Below are positions 8,266 to 17,671 of a DNA stretch of 47,242 bases, piece after piece. The DNA is from a bacterium (GTDB lineage: Bacteria; Bacteroidota; Ignavibacteria; SZUA-365). The position numbers were made by a program, and so were the translations under genes. A model generated the notes under the pieces. It was not told the DNA's origin, searched no databases, and saw only the letters and a list, made by a program, of their open reading frames with translations. Location: the NCBI GenBank assembly GCA_020444325.1, contig JAHLLD010000018.1:1-47242 (forward strand). Reading direction: 5' to 3'. Each line of letters starts with the position of its first letter. The first letter of the stretch is position 1.

Positions 8266-8294
8266 AACATACGGCAAATTTTAATTCAGGTCAA
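8266..8294 (-). promoter_or_regulatory. Candidate promoter of fur-feoA-feoB
   Basis: On the minus strand, TTGACC (8289-8294) and TATGTT (8266-8271) are separated by 17 nt. The start site would fall within the palindrome at 8245-8263, leaving a very short leader without a Shine-Dalgarno. Confidence 0.65.
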
Positions 8295-8369
8295 GAGAAA
8301 AGCGATAATACTGTGCGAAAAAAATCCTTTTTGCTATATTTTTCCATCTTCCACTAGCCAGGATCAGCC

Positions 8370-8828
8370 ATGATACGCAGATTTTTCCTTCTTATCCTCT
8401 TTCTGATGGCATGTACTGCGGACATGCACGCGCAGTCAAATGAAGCGGATGGCATCGTTGGCACCTGGCTGGTGCAGGATGGGAAGGCCAAGATCAAAAT
8501 TTACAACAAAGCCGGGAAATATCATGGGAAAATCGTCTGGTTGAAAGAACCAAATGATGCCCGGGGAAATCCGAAACTGGACAAGGAAAATCCCGAAGAG
8601 AACCTGCGCAGCAAGCCGATCATGGGACTCGTACTGCTCCACGGGTTTGAATACGATGAGGATAATGTCTGGGAGGATGGTGAGATCTATGACCCGAAAA
8701 ACGGGAAGACCTATTCCTGCGAGCTGACACTTTCCGAAGACGGCAATACACTGGATGTGCGCGGATACATCGGTTTCAGCTTTATCGGCCGCAGCCAGAC
8801 ATGGACGCGCATCGACGGGAAAAAATAG
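8370..8828 (+). CDS. DUF2147 family secreted protein
   Basis: A 152-residue protein with an N-terminal signal peptide (about residues 1-21, ending MHAQS). It then has the DUF2147 pattern: GIVGTWL, a KIKIY strand, GKIVWLKEPND, and a C-terminal YDPKNGKTYSCEL...LDVRGYIGFSFIGRSQTW. The family forms a small lipocalin-like beta-barrel of unknown function in the periplasm. The ATG at 8370 has AGGA six nt upstream. It is transcribed divergently from fur, across a 130-nt region containing the putative Fur operator, so iron control is conceivable but unproven. A Cys at about residue 15 (LMACTAD) could be a weak lipobox, but an ordinary signal peptide looks likelier. Confidence 0.88.
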   Translation: MIRRFFLLILFLMACTADMHAQSNEADGIVGTWLVQDGKAKIKIYNKAGKYHGKIVWLKEPNDARGNPKLDKENPEENLRSKPIMGLVLLHGFEYDEDNVWEDGEIYDPKNGKTYSCELTLSEDGNTLDVRGYIGFSFIGRSQTWTRIDGKK

Positions 8829-8930
8829 CCGCGCAACGTCTCTGGGTGGCGATAGTCTTCCCTCGCTGCAGGAAAAACAGATACGCTTGCCCAGTATTTG
8901 CCGGGGAGCGTATTTTGCAGGATGCAGAGA

Positions 8931-9992
8931 ATGGACCATATCTCTAATATTATCAAAGGGAAAGCACTGCTGGCGCCGATGCTGGCCGTTACGGATATCC
9001 CTTTTCGGTCCATCTGCAGGACGTTCGGAGCTGCGCTTACCTATACCGAGATGGTCAGCGCGGCAGGCATCGTGAACTCCTCTTCGCAGAGCTACCGCAA
9101 CGCAGTCTTTCCCGGGGATGAACATCCCGTGGCACTGCAACTTGTGGCCGCGGATCCTGAACTTGCCAGAGCCGCGCTGCGGCTGCTGCAGCCGATGCAG
9201 CCCGACCTCTTCGACATCAATTGCGGGTGTCCGAACGAACGCATCTGTGAAGCCGGCGCCGGCGCGCAGCTGCTCGATGACCTCCCCCGCTTCGCCGCGG
9301 TCATAGAAGCGAGTGTTCGTGCAACGGATATTCCTGTGACAGTGAAAGTACGGATGAAGGGGCTGCAAGCCCAGACCGATGTACGGAGCATCGTCCGCGC
9401 CGCCGAAGACAGCGGCGCATCCTTTATCACAATACACGCACGCGAACGCAACGCGGAATACAGCGAAGCGGCGAACTGGGAGATGCTCAGCCTCGCGGCC
9501 TCGGTGGCATCCATTCCCGTGGTGGGCAATGGCGATATATTTTCCGCCGATGACGCCTTTCGCATGATGGAGGAAACCGGAGTGGACGCCGTCATGGTGG
9601 CGCGCGGAAGCCTGGGCACGCCATGGATCTTTCGCGACATCAACCTGCAGCAGCGCAATACCGTGCACGAGGCTCCACCTCCCAACAACGAGCTGGTCAG
9701 CGTCGTGCGCAGGCATCTCGAGCACCTGCTGAGGGAATTCGGCGAGGTACGCGCTCTCCCCCGCATCCGAAAACATGTCCTCTGGTACGCCAGGCCATAC
9801 GAAGGCTTTGATGAGATCAGGCGCGACGTGTTCCAGACCGATACAGCAGAGAATATCATAGCGCGTGCTATGGAGAATTTTGAAAACGCAACGCCGCTTC
9901 CTGCGGACAGCACTCTCCTGCTCGAAAGGGAAACAGCCTTTCGCGAGCGGGTGCTGTTCTGGGCACGTGGCGTTCTCCGTGCGGAAGGGTAA
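8931..9992 (+). CDS. dus: tRNA-dihydrouridine synthase
   Basis: FMN-dependent enzyme that reduces uridines in the tRNA D-loop to dihydrouridine, using NADPH; cytoplasmic. The 353 residues form a TIM barrel (about 1-240) and a helical C-terminal tRNA-binding part. Visible motifs are the N-terminal LLAPMLAVTDIPFR, the catalytic C100 in NCGCP, K139 in VTVKVRM, and the FMN phosphate site VVGNGDI...VMVARGSLGTPW. ATGs occur at 8898, 8922 and 8931. The last was chosen because AGGA lies eight nt before it and it opens directly into the family sequence; the 8922 start would add three residues. The subtype (DusA, B or C) is not resolved by eye, though it resembles DusB. Confidence 0.92.
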   Translation: MDHISNIIKGKALLAPMLAVTDIPFRSICRTFGAALTYTEMVSAAGIVNSSSQSYRNAVFPGDEHPVALQLVAADPELARAALRLLQPMQPDLFDINCGCPNERICEAGAGAQLLDDLPRFAAVIEASVRATDIPVTVKVRMKGLQAQTDVRSIVRAAEDSGASFITIHARERNAEYSEAANWEMLSLAASVASIPVVGNGDIFSADDAFRMMEETGVDAVMVARGSLGTPWIFRDINLQQRNTVHEAPPPNNELVSVVRRHLEHLLREFGEVRALPRIRKHVLWYARPYEGFDEIRRDVFQTDTAENIIARAMENFENATPLPADSTLLLERETAFRERVLFWARGVLRAEG

Positions 9993-10095
9993 CAGGTTAC
10001 GGTTTAACGCAACGCAACTCCGCCGTGCGGTTTGCGTATAGCACAGCACGGATTACATCTCGCATCCTGCAATAGTGACAACAACTGGGAACTTC

Positions 10096-11262
10096 ATGCT
10101 TCAGGTATCGCATCTCCACAAGGAATTTTCAAGCGTCACCGCTGTGGATGACGTGTCGTTTGAGGTCCGCCCGGGACAGATATTCGGTCTTATCGGACCG
10201 AACGGTGCAGGGAAATCTACGACGATTCGCATGATCATGGATATTATTCAGCCTGACCGCGGCCAGGTGCTTCTCGACGGTACGGTGATGCGTGAAGAGA
10301 TGAAAAACATGGTCGGCTATCTGCCGGAGGAGCGGGGGCTGTACCGGAAAAACAAACTTCTCAATGTCATTTCGTACTTCGGTTCCCTCAAGGGGATGTC
10401 GCAGGCTGAAGCACGCGAAGCGGCGCGTCCCATGCTCGAGCATTTCTCCCTGCTTCCATACGAAAAACGCAACGTCGAGGAACTGTCGAAAGGCAATCAA
10501 CAGAAAGTGCAGTTCATCATATCCATCCTGCATCAGCCCCGCCTGCTCGTGCTCGATGAGCTGTTTGCGGGTCTCGACCCGGTCAACCAGGAGCTGATGA
10601 AAGAGGCCCTGCTGAAGCTTCGTGAGGAAAATCGCGCCATCATTTTCTCCACGCATCAGATGGAACAGGCGGAGAAGCTCTGCGACGAACTGCTGATGAT
10701 CAATCATGGCACCACAGTGCTTCATGGAACCCCTGCCGAGATCAAGCGCGTGCATGGAAGGAATGCCGTCCATGTTGAATACACCGGTGACGCCGGCGTC
10801 CTCCAGCAGCTCGACGGTGTACGTATTACGGATCGCGCACGCAATTACGCTGAACTGGAACTCGACGAAGGCGTGCGCACGAACGACATCATCAGCGCTC
10901 TCCTCCCGCATGCGGATATTCACCGCATCGCCCGCATCGAGCCTTCGCTTCACGCAATATTTCTGCAGGTGGCAGCGCAGCAGGATGACCCGGTCCGGCC
11001 CGCGTCCGATACTCATGTCCCCCCTCCTCCGCGACTGAAAACAAAGGAGCCCCGTGTGCGCAGACAGTTTTTAAACATGCTGATTTTCCTCACCGTCGCC
11101 GTCGTTATCATGCTCGATTTTCGCAATGGCTTCGAGCCGATGAAAGGGGTGTTCGTGCTCCTTGCTGTCGCCGCCGCCGGTTACTCCTTCATCCGTTTCC
11201 AGAGATTCAAAAAGGAAGCTGAGCAGGGGGGCAATGGAGACCGACAGGAGGATGGGAAATGA
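10096..11262 (+). CDS. ABC transporter ATPase (NatA-like) with C-terminal membrane anchor
   Basis: ATPase of an ABC-2 exporter. The nucleotide-binding domain occupies about residues 1-225: Walker A GPNGAGKST near 34-42, signature LSKGNQQK, Walker B LLVLDELFAGLDP (Leu where Pro is usual), and the switch histidine in STHQMEQ. A DUF4162-like C-terminal domain follows (about 230-310). The last 60-70 residues are unusual: a Pro-rich linker, then two hydrophobic segments (near 331-346 and 354-371) and a charged tail, which should place the ATPase on the membrane. A GTG at 10075 would add seven residues; the ATG at 10096 has GGGA nearby and fits the family. The stop overlaps the permease start (ATGA). 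It may be related to sodium or drug efflux (NatAB). Confidence 0.9.
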   Translation: MLQVSHLHKEFSSVTAVDDVSFEVRPGQIFGLIGPNGAGKSTTIRMIMDIIQPDRGQVLLDGTVMREEMKNMVGYLPEERGLYRKNKLLNVISYFGSLKGMSQAEAREAARPMLEHFSLLPYEKRNVEELSKGNQQKVQFIISILHQPRLLVLDELFAGLDPVNQELMKEALLKLREENRAIIFSTHQMEQAEKLCDELLMINHGTTVLHGTPAEIKRVHGRNAVHVEYTGDAGVLQQLDGVRITDRARNYAELELDEGVRTNDIISALLPHADIHRIARIEPSLHAIFLQVAAQQDDPVRPASDTHVPPPPRLKTKEPRVRRQFLNMLIFLTVAVVIMLDFRNGFEPMKGVFVLLAVAAAGYSFIRFQRFKKEAEQGGNGDRQEDGK

Positions 11263-12512
11263 GACTCACCAGCAAGGCACTGCGCGTTGCCAGATGGGAA
11301 TTCATCGAGCGTGTAAAGACGAAAAGTTTTCTGATCGGACTGTTTCTCACTCCTGGCATCATGGTGCTCTTCGCCGCGGGGCCAGCTCTGCTCAAAGATT
11401 CGCTGGAGCACGAAGAACCCCAGCGTATTGCAGTATATGATATGAGCGGCATCGTCTACGACACGCTGGCCGCCTCGCTGGCCGATTCGCCAAAACTCAA
11501 CAACGGGAAACCGCGCTACGAGCTCGAGCGCGTTGAAGCCGCAGGCCGCAGCCTGCAGGGCGTGAAGGCCGACCTCGACAGCGCACTCCTACGTGAAAGT
11601 CTTGTTGCGGCCATTCTGATCCCGGAGGACGTCACCGATTCGCACAGTATCGAGTATCGATCGATGAACGTTTCCGACATCGAAGGCATAAGAAGGCTGG
11701 AACGGCGCATCAGCACAATTGTCTCCGAGTACAAGATTGCGCATGCCGGACTCGATCCCGATCGCGTACGCGAACTGAGCGAATCCACCGACATGCGAAC
11801 CGTACGAATTTCTGAAAAAGGCGAGGAGGAATCCGGTTTCCTTGAATCGTTCGGCCTCTCGTACGTCTTCCTGATTTTCATGCTCATCATGATCCTTTCG
11901 TCGGGACAGATGCTTGTCCGCAGCATGGTCGAGGAAAAGAGCAACCGAATCGTGGAGGTGCTCATTTCTTCCTGCTCTCCGATGGACCTGATGTTCGGAA
12001 AAATTGTCGGCATCAGCATGCTGGCGCTTGTGCAGGTGCTGTTCTGGACCTCGATCGGGGTCACGCTCGTGATGGCAGCGGATATCTCAAACCTGCCGCT
12101 CGACAATCTCTGGCTGATGATGCTGTATTTCTTCCTCGGCTTCCTTTTCTACGCCGGGATATTTGTGGCCTTCGGCAGTCTCGCCTCCACCGAACAGGAA
12201 GCGCAGCAAATGACAGGATATCTCTCGATGCTGCTGATGCTGCCGATCGTCATTGCGGTGATGGCCACACAGAGTCCGAACTCTCCCCTGCTCGTCGTTC
12301 TCACCATGATCCCCCTGATCACACCGCAGATGATGTTCGTGCGCCTGCCCATTACATCGCCACCGACCTGGGAAATTGCGCTCAGCCTTCTCGTCCTCAT
12401 ATCAGCAATTGTCTTTACCATCTGGATCGCAGCGAAGATCTTCCGAACCGGCATTCTGCTCACAGGCAAGCGCCCCGGCCTTACGGAGATCTTTCGCTGG
12501 ATTCGCTCCTGA
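11259..12512 (+). CDS. ABC-2 type permease (NatB-like)
   Basis: A 417-residue inner-membrane permease that pairs with the preceding ATPase. Topology: one N-terminal membrane segment (about 24-42), a large extracytoplasmic domain (about 45-195), then about six membrane helices to the C-terminus. The segment EEKSNRIVEVLISSCSP before the second helix is the family's conserved coupling region, typical of NatB/YhaP-type proteins. It overlaps the ATPase gene by 4 nt, indicating translational coupling. A 53-codon ORF for a two-helix protein follows 9 nt later. Substrate is unknown; NatAB of Bacillus exports sodium, but related systems export drugs or peptides. Confidence 0.9.
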   Translation: MRLTSKALRVARWEFIERVKTKSFLIGLFLTPGIMVLFAAGPALLKDSLEHEEPQRIAVYDMSGIVYDTLAASLADSPKLNNGKPRYELERVEAAGRSLQGVKADLDSALLRESLVAAILIPEDVTDSHSIEYRSMNVSDIEGIRRLERRISTIVSEYKIAHAGLDPDRVRELSESTDMRTVRISEKGEEESGFLESFGLSYVFLIFMLIMILSSGQMLVRSMVEEKSNRIVEVLISSCSPMDLMFGKIVGISMLALVQVLFWTSIGVTLVMAADISNLPLDNLWLMMLYFFLGFLFYAGIFVAFGSLASTEQEAQQMTGYLSMLLMLPIVIAVMATQSPNSPLLVVLTMIPLITPQMMFVRLPITSPPTWEIALSLLVLISAIVFTIWIAAKIFRTGILLTGKRPGLTEIFRWIRS

Positions 12513-12521
12513 GGCTCACTC

Positions 12522-12683
12522 ATGAAAGATCTCCTGTTTATTGTCGCACTGATCGTACTCATTATCGTCGCGCTGAAGATTCTCTTCTGGACCATCAGCA
12601 AGGCGATTACCATCGCCATCTTCGCTGCCGTCGTGTATATCGTATTTCGCATCGTCACCGCACGGAAGCGCAAGGGCACCTGA
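12522..12683 (+). CDS. Small two-helix membrane protein, 53 residues
   Basis: An ORF starting 9 nt after the permease stop encodes MKDLLFIVAL followed by a hydrophobic helix (about 4-22), a short polar turn (WTISK), a second helix (about 28-45) and the basic tail RKRKGT. The positive-inside pattern and amphipathic spacing look like a genuine membrane hairpin. No obvious Shine-Dalgarno is present (CTCACTC precedes the ATG), so translation could depend on coupling to the permease. I do not recognise a family. It could be an accessory subunit of the exporter, but the size alone leaves a chance of a spurious ORF. Confidence 0.6.
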   Translation: MKDLLFIVALIVLIIVALKILFWTISKAITIAIFAAVVYIVFRIVTARKRKGT

Positions 12684-12784
12684 CAGGGCAGCCGCCAGGT
12701 GGAAATACCTCTCCCCAGGTGCTTCGTGCGATTGAAAATCGTATGTTGCATAGGTTACATCGGGATTTCCCCGGTGATCATTCG

Positions 12785-12812
12785 TAGGACAGCAACCCTG
12801 TCCTATGTTTTT
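12785..12812 (+). terminator. Hairpin plus U-tract immediately upstream of der
   Basis: TAGGACAG (12785-12792) pairs with CTGTCCTA (12798-12805) around a 5-nt loop, followed by TGTTTTT. It has the form of an intrinsic terminator for the ABC exporter operon. It ends 2 nt before the GGAG of der, so it may instead, or also, act as an attenuator in a der leader. Confidence 0.7.
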
Positions 12813-12826
12813 ACGGAGCCAAGCAG

Positions 12827-14146
12827 ATGAACAAACCCATTGTGGCCATCGTGGGACGCCCGAATGTCGGGAAGTCCACCCTCTTCAACCGCATCATCGG
12901 GGGACGCAAGGCCATTGTCATGGACCAGCCGGGCGTAACGCGTGACCGCCACTATGGCGAATCCGACTGGGCGGGACGCGATTTCATTCTGATTGATACC
13001 GGTGGGTATGTTCCCGAATCAGACGATGTATTCGAGCGTGCCATCCGTGAGCAGGTGCGCATCTCCATCGAGGAAGCCGCCGTGATTGTATTTCTCGTCG
13101 ATGGACAGGAAGGGCTGTATCCCATCGACATGGAACTGGCGAACATGCTTCGCAAGAGCAACAAGAAAGTCGTCCTCGCAGTCAATAAGATTGACAGTCA
13201 GAAGTACGCGCTGAATCATACTGAGTTTTATTCCCTCGGATTGGGAGACCCGCAGTCCGTGAGCGCGATCAGCGGACGCAGCACGGGCGATCTGCTCGAC
13301 ATCATTGTCGAGGGCTTCCCTCCTCCCGTTGAGGAGGAGGAGGAGGAACATCTTCAGCTCGCCATCATCGGGCGGCCCAATGTCGGGAAATCGTCCATCA
13401 CCAACGCTCTGCTCGGCAGGGAACGCTCCATTGTAACCGACGTGCCGGGTACCACGCGCGATGCGATCGATTCCCGACTTGACTACAAGGGGAAGCGCAT
13501 CACACTTGTCGATACGGCCGGACTGCGCCGGAAGAGCAAGGTGCGGGAGAACGTGGAGTTTTTCTCCACCCTGCGTACCATCAAAAGCATTCAACGCTGC
13601 GATGTCGCCCTCTGTCTGCTCGATGGGTCGGAAGGAATGACGCATCAGGACATTGACGTTCTGAGCGAAGCCGTCCGCTTCAACAAGGGTGTCGTCATCG
13701 TGGTCAACAAATGGGACCTGGTGGAAAAGGATCACCGCACCGCCGATCTGATCACGAAAGACATCTATGCCCGTGTGAAGATGTTCGATTACATCCCGGT
13801 GATTTTCGTTTCCGCAATGACGCAGCAGCGCGTGTTCAAAGCTTTGGACCTCTGCCTCGAGGTTTACGAGGAACGCAACAAGCGCATCCCAACCTCAGAG
13901 CTGAATGATCGCATTCTGGAGATCCTCCGGGCGACACCTCCCCCGGCAACACCAACCGGGAAGCAGGTAAAAATCCGCTACGCCACGCAGGTCCGTGAAT
14001 CTCCCCCTGTCATCGTGCTGTTTGCCAACGAGCCGAAATACATCCCGGAGAGCTACAGGCGCTTCGTAACACGGCAGATTCGCGGAATCTGGACATTCAA
14101 AGGGGTTCCACTCACGGTGCAATTCCGCAAGACCACACCGGAATAA
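12827..14146 (+). CDS. der: Ribosome-assembly GTPase Der (EngA)
   Basis: Essential tandem-GTPase protein that acts in 50S ribosomal subunit maturation; cytoplasmic. The 439 residues contain two GTPase domains, each with G1 GRPNVGKS (10-17 and 182-189) and DTGG/DTAG, with NKID/NKWD, followed by a C-terminal KH-like domain (about 350-439). An acidic linker of six Glu (from GAGGAGGAGGAGGAG) joins the two GTPase domains. The start ATG is preceded by GGAG at 8 nt. The hairpin-U-tract directly upstream raises the possibility of attenuation. It is followed by ftsH after 102 nt. Confidence 0.97.
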   Translation: MNKPIVAIVGRPNVGKSTLFNRIIGGRKAIVMDQPGVTRDRHYGESDWAGRDFILIDTGGYVPESDDVFERAIREQVRISIEEAAVIVFLVDGQEGLYPIDMELANMLRKSNKKVVLAVNKIDSQKYALNHTEFYSLGLGDPQSVSAISGRSTGDLLDIIVEGFPPPVEEEEEEHLQLAIIGRPNVGKSSITNALLGRERSIVTDVPGTTRDAIDSRLDYKGKRITLVDTAGLRRKSKVRENVEFFSTLRTIKSIQRCDVALCLLDGSEGMTHQDIDVLSEAVRFNKGVVIVVNKWDLVEKDHRTADLITKDIYARVKMFDYIPVIFVSAMTQQRVFKALDLCLEVYEERNKRIPTSELNDRILEILRATPPPATPTGKQVKIRYATQVRESPPVIVLFANEPKYIPESYRRFVTRQIRGIWTFKGVPLTVQFRKTTPE

Positions 14147-14177
14147 TTCTTTCGAGGAAATTTCCTGGCACGTTTTG

Positions 14178-14214
14178 GTGTTGCATCATGGGGACGGGAG
14201 TGCCGGGGCAACAC
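14178..14214 (+). promoter_or_regulatory. Inverted repeat between der and ftsH
   Basis: GTGTTGC (14178-14184) is complementary to GCAACAC (14208-14214) across a 23-nt loop, 35 nt upstream of the ftsH start. It could be a leader hairpin or an operator. No convincing -35/-10 pair was seen here. Confidence 0.25.
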
Positions 14215-14248
14215 GACCCGGCTGTATGTATGAGAACAAGAGTACAGC

Positions 14249-16189
14249 ATGAGCAAAGAGAAGCAGCAACGCGAACAGCAGGAACAACAGGGACCACAGT
14301 TCCCGATGAAGGGAATGAACATGTATCGCTGGTTCCTCATCGCCCTCATCCTCATTTTCGGCCTGCAATTTTTCTGGAACTGGTCGCAGCAGGGTTCGAC
14401 ACTGCCGTACAGTCGGTTCAAGGAACTTGTGGCCAGCGGCAAGATTGCAAAAGTGGAAATCGATCAGGGAGTATTGGCCGCGTACAAGGAAAACAAGGGC
14501 GACAAGAAGGAAAACACCACCACCCCTGCATACACTGTGGTTATTCCCACGTCCATCCCTGATGACAATCTTATGAAATTGCTCGATGAGCACGATGTGA
14601 CCGTCGTCGCGGTGCAGGACAACAGTGGCGTATGGACAACGATCATCTGGTTCATCCTCCCAATCGTCATCATGCTCGGTTTTTTCATGTTCATGAGCTC
14701 ACGCCTCCGCGGCGGAGGCGGTGGAGCCGGCGGACTGTTGTCGATGGGTAAAATGAACGCGCAATCCTACACCAAGGAAAAAGTCAAAACGACGTTTGAT
14801 GATGTTGCCGGCGCAAAAGAGCAGAAAGAAGCGCTGTACGAAATCATCCATTTTCTGCGGCGGCCGCAGGATTTCCATCGTCTCGGCGGACGTGCACCGA
14901 AAGGCGTGCTGCTTGTAGGTCCCCCGGGTACAGGGAAAACGCTGCTTGCCCGCGCCGTTGCAGGTGAGGCCGGAGTGCCGTTTTATCATGTCTCCGGTTC
15001 CGCCTTCCTCGAGATGCTCGTCGGCGTCGGGGCCAGCCGCGTTCGCGACCTTTTCGCCACGGCGAAGAAAAACGCACCGTGCATCATCTTCGTCGATGAG
15101 ATCGACAGCATCGGTCGCCGCCGTGGGGGCATACAGGGATTTTATGGCGGCGGTGCCAGCGAGATGGAACAGACACTGAACCAGATGCTCTCGGAAATGG
15201 ACGGCTTCGAACCGAATGAGGATGTCATCGTCATGGCGGCAACCAACCAGCCCGATGTGCTCGATCCCGCCCTGCTGCGTCCCGGACGCTTCGATCGCCG
15301 CATCACCGTTGACCTCCCCAACCTGCAGGAGCGCGAGCAGATACTCGGTGTGCATACACGCAAAGTGCCTCTGTCCGAGGATATCAATCTGAAAGATATC
15401 GCCCGCAGCACTCCGGGCAATTCCGGGGCAGACCTGAAAAACCTTGTCAACGAGGCGGCCATCCTGGCATCAAAGAAGCGGAAGGACCAAGTTGAGAAGG
15501 AAGATTTCATGAACGCACTCGACACCATCATTCTGGGACACGTGCGTTCGAGTATCATCCTCAGTGATGAAGAGAAACGACGGACGGCCTATCATGAAGG
15601 TGGCCATGCGCTGATCGCGAAGCTCACCCCTGGCTCCGATCCCGTCACCAAGGTTTCCATCGTGCCACGGGGACGCGCTCTCGGCGTTACGATGCAGACC
15701 CCGCTTGACGAACGACATAACTATACAGAGGATTATCTGCTCTCACGCCTTGCCGTACTTTTCGGCGGTCGCGCAGCAGAAGATATCGTGTTCGGCACGA
15801 TCAGTACGGGTGCGGAAAACGATCTCATGCACGCCACGACACTGGCACGCAACATGGTCGCACGATACGGGATGAGCGAACGTCTCGGCCATATGTCGCT
15901 GATGGACGGCAACGAATCATATATCAACGACAATCCCTTTTCGCAGCGCAATTTCAGTGAGGAGACGCTGCAGCTCGTCGACGGGGAAACGCGCAGAATG
16001 ATCAAGGAAGCCTATGACCGCGCACGTGAGCTGCTGACCCGTGATCGTGCCACGCTCGACTTGATTGCCGAAGCCCTCATTATCCAGGAGGGACTCGAAG
16101 GCGAGGAACTCGAGTACATCATCCGGGAGAAAGCCATCCCTCCGCATTTCGGTGAGAACGGGCACGGGACTGAGAAGGCGTCCGACTGA
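14249..16189 (+). CDS. ftsH: ATP-dependent zinc metalloprotease FtsH
   Basis: Hexameric AAA+ membrane protease that removes damaged or regulated membrane and cytosolic proteins. Its 646 residues include two membrane segments (about 27-45 and 131-149) around a small periplasmic domain. They also include an AAA module (Walker A GPPGTGKT 224-231, Walker B IIFVDEID 279-286) and an M41 protease domain with HEGGH (449-453) and third zinc ligand D525. Four usually conserved positions differ: the pore motif is L257-V-G where Phe-Val-Gly is usual, the second-region motif reads SEMEQTLNQ rather than [17 protein letters not shown] has Asn for Phe, and the zinc motif is HEGGH rather than HEAGH. The ribosome site is weak. 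It may be one of several FtsH paralogues; a second copy is not in this window. Confidence 0.95.
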   Translation: MSKEKQQREQQEQQGPQFPMKGMNMYRWFLIALILIFGLQFFWNWSQQGSTLPYSRFKELVASGKIAKVEIDQGVLAAYKENKGDKKENTTTPAYTVVIPTSIPDDNLMKLLDEHDVTVVAVQDNSGVWTTIIWFILPIVIMLGFFMFMSSRLRGGGGGAGGLLSMGKMNAQSYTKEKVKTTFDDVAGAKEQKEALYEIIHFLRRPQDFHRLGGRAPKGVLLVGPPGTGKTLLARAVAGEAGVPFYHVSGSAFLEMLVGVGASRVRDLFATAKKNAPCIIFVDEIDSIGRRRGGIQGFYGGGASEMEQTLNQMLSEMDGFEPNEDVIVMAATNQPDVLDPALLRPGRFDRRITVDLPNLQEREQILGVHTRKVPLSEDINLKDIARSTPGNSGADLKNLVNEAAILASKKRKDQVEKEDFMNALDTIILGHVRSSIILSDEEKRRTAYHEGGHALIAKLTPGSDPVTKVSIVPRGRALGVTMQTPLDERHNYTEDYLLSRLAVLFGGRAAEDIVFGTISTGAENDLMHATTLARNMVARYGMSERLGHMSLMDGNESYINDNPFSQRNFSEETLQLVDGETRRMIKEAYDRARELLTRDRATLDLIAEALIIQEGLEGEELEYIIREKAIPPHFGENGHGTEKASD

Positions 16190-16211
16190 CCGTGCATTGA
16201 TCTGCATTTGC

Positions 16212-16244
16212 AAAAAGCGCATCCCCGAAAAGGATGCGCTTTTT
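16212..16244. terminator. Bidirectional terminator between ftsH and rsmB
   Basis: A 13-bp perfect stem (AAAAAGCGCATCC, 16212-16224, with 16232-16244) and 7-nt loop, flanked by A- and T-runs, serve both convergent genes. Confidence 0.92.
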
Positions 16245-16267
16245 GTTTGCCTGGCAGAGAAAAGACT

Positions 16268-17650
16268 TTATTCGCTGGGCGATTCCTGATCGCTGCGCTT
16301 CACCATGCGGGCGCCGAACGCGCCGTCCATGCGGTGCTTGTGCGGATAGGTGGCAAGGAAACCGTCGCGATCGACAACCCTGTTGGGGACAAATTCCGCG
16401 GCATGCACGAGGGAGAATTCAGGGTGCGCCTTGAGGAACGCGCGGACGATCTCGTGATTCTCCTGCGGTTCGACGGTGCAGGTACTATAGACGAGCACGC
16501 CACCGGGCTTGACGAGTTTCGCCGCGTTGTCGAGAATGGCCGATTGCGTCTTCGTCAGGTTGACGATATCGTCGGAATCACGTTTCCACTTGATATCCGG
16601 CTTTTTGCTGAGCGTCCCGAGACCGGAGCATGGAGCATCGACCAGAACCTTGTCCGCAGGTTCAAGCTCGATCGTCGTGGCATCTCCTTCCACTGTCTCA
16701 AGAATTCCAACACCGATGCGTTCGGCATACTGCTTGACGAGGTTCAGGCGCACATCATAACGATCGACAGCAATGATGCGTCCATTGTTCTGCATATTCT
16801 CCGCGGCATGCAGTGCTTTGCCTCCGGGAGCAGAGCAAAGGTCTATGACGGTCTCTCCCGGCTTCGGATCCAGAAGCGTCCCAACAAGTCCGGCACTCTC
16901 ATCCTGAATGCTGAACAGTCCTTCCGTGAACAGCCGCGCGTGGCGGATATTGGGGAGATTACGGACGGTCACATAATCACGCATGTAGAAACAGCGACGG
17001 TAGTCAATACCGACTTCCACCAACTCGTTGACGAACTCCTTGTAGTTCGTCTTCAGACGGTTCGGGCGCAAAGTGAGGAACGGCCGCATGTTGTTTGCCT
17101 TGCACAGTGATTCCGTTTCCTCGAACCCGTAGCGTGCATGCCACCGCTTGACGATCCAGGATGGATGCGAATGAACAACGGAGAGATACTGTACCTCGTC
17201 GTTTGTCGCCAGCGGATAGCGGATGTTCTCTACATTCCGGGCGATGTTCCGAAGAAGTCCGTTCATCGTATCTGCCAGGCGCTGGCCACGGTATTTCTTC
17301 ACGAATTCAACCGCCTCATTCACTGCCGCATGATGCGGAATGCGCGTGAGAAAGAGGATCTGGTACAGAGCCACACGCAGAGCATTGCGCACGTTCGGTG
17401 CGACTTTCGAATACTGTCCGTGATAGAAACCCGTAAGCACCCAGTCGAGCTTCGACTGATTGCGCAGCACACCGTGCACGAGTTCGTTGAGCAGACGTTT
17501 GTCCGGGGGATTGAGATCGCCGGTTTCCAGTTCGATATCCAGCAGTTTGTCCAGATAGGCATCCGTACGCTCAACCCGCGTAAGGATTTTCACGGCGATG
17601 CCGCGCACCCCCGTGTAAAGTGGGGGCAGGGAATGTGAATCGTTCGTCAT
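16268..17650 (-). CDS. rsmB: 16S rRNA (cytosine-967-C5)-methyltransferase RsmB
   Basis: S-adenosylmethionine-dependent rRNA methyltransferase; cytoplasmic. The 460 residues comprise an N-terminal NusB-like RNA-binding domain (about 15-140), a linker with ferredoxin-like part, and a Rossmann-type catalytic domain (about 250-450). Motifs: the SAM-binding VIDLCSAPGGKALH, C341 in DAPCSGLG and the catalytic C391 in YSTCTVEPQENH. Length and both cysteines match the RsmB/Sun family. It follows the GlmU-like gene by 21 nt on the same strand, so they are likely co-transcribed. The convergent ftsH shares a terminator. Confidence 0.93.
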   Translation of the reverse strand: MTNDSHSLPPLYTGVRGIAVKILTRVERTDAYLDKLLDIELETGDLNPPDKRLLNELVHGVLRNQSKLDWVLTGFYHGQYSKVAPNVRNALRVALYQILFLTRIPHHAAVNEAVEFVKKYRGQRLADTMNGLLRNIARNVENIRYPLATNDEVQYLSVVHSHPSWIVKRWHARYGFEETESLCKANNMRPFLTLRPNRLKTNYKEFVNELVEVGIDYRRCFYMRDYVTVRNLPNIRHARLFTEGLFSIQDESAGLVGTLLDPKPGETVIDLCSAPGGKALHAAENMQNNGRIIAVDRYDVRLNLVKQYAERIGVGILETVEGDATTIELEPADKVLVDAPCSGLGTLSKKPDIKWKRDSDDIVNLTKTQSAILDNAAKLVKPGGVLVYSTCTVEPQENHEIVRAFLKAHPEFSLVHAAEFVPNRVVDRDGFLATYPHKHRMDGAFGARMVKRSDQESPSE

Positions 17651-17671
17651 AGGTACTATATCGCTCTGGGT

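Noticed and set aside
8436-10049. Long minus-strand open frame opposite DUF2147 and dus
   Set aside because: Covers two recognised plus-strand genes and shows no family resemblance.
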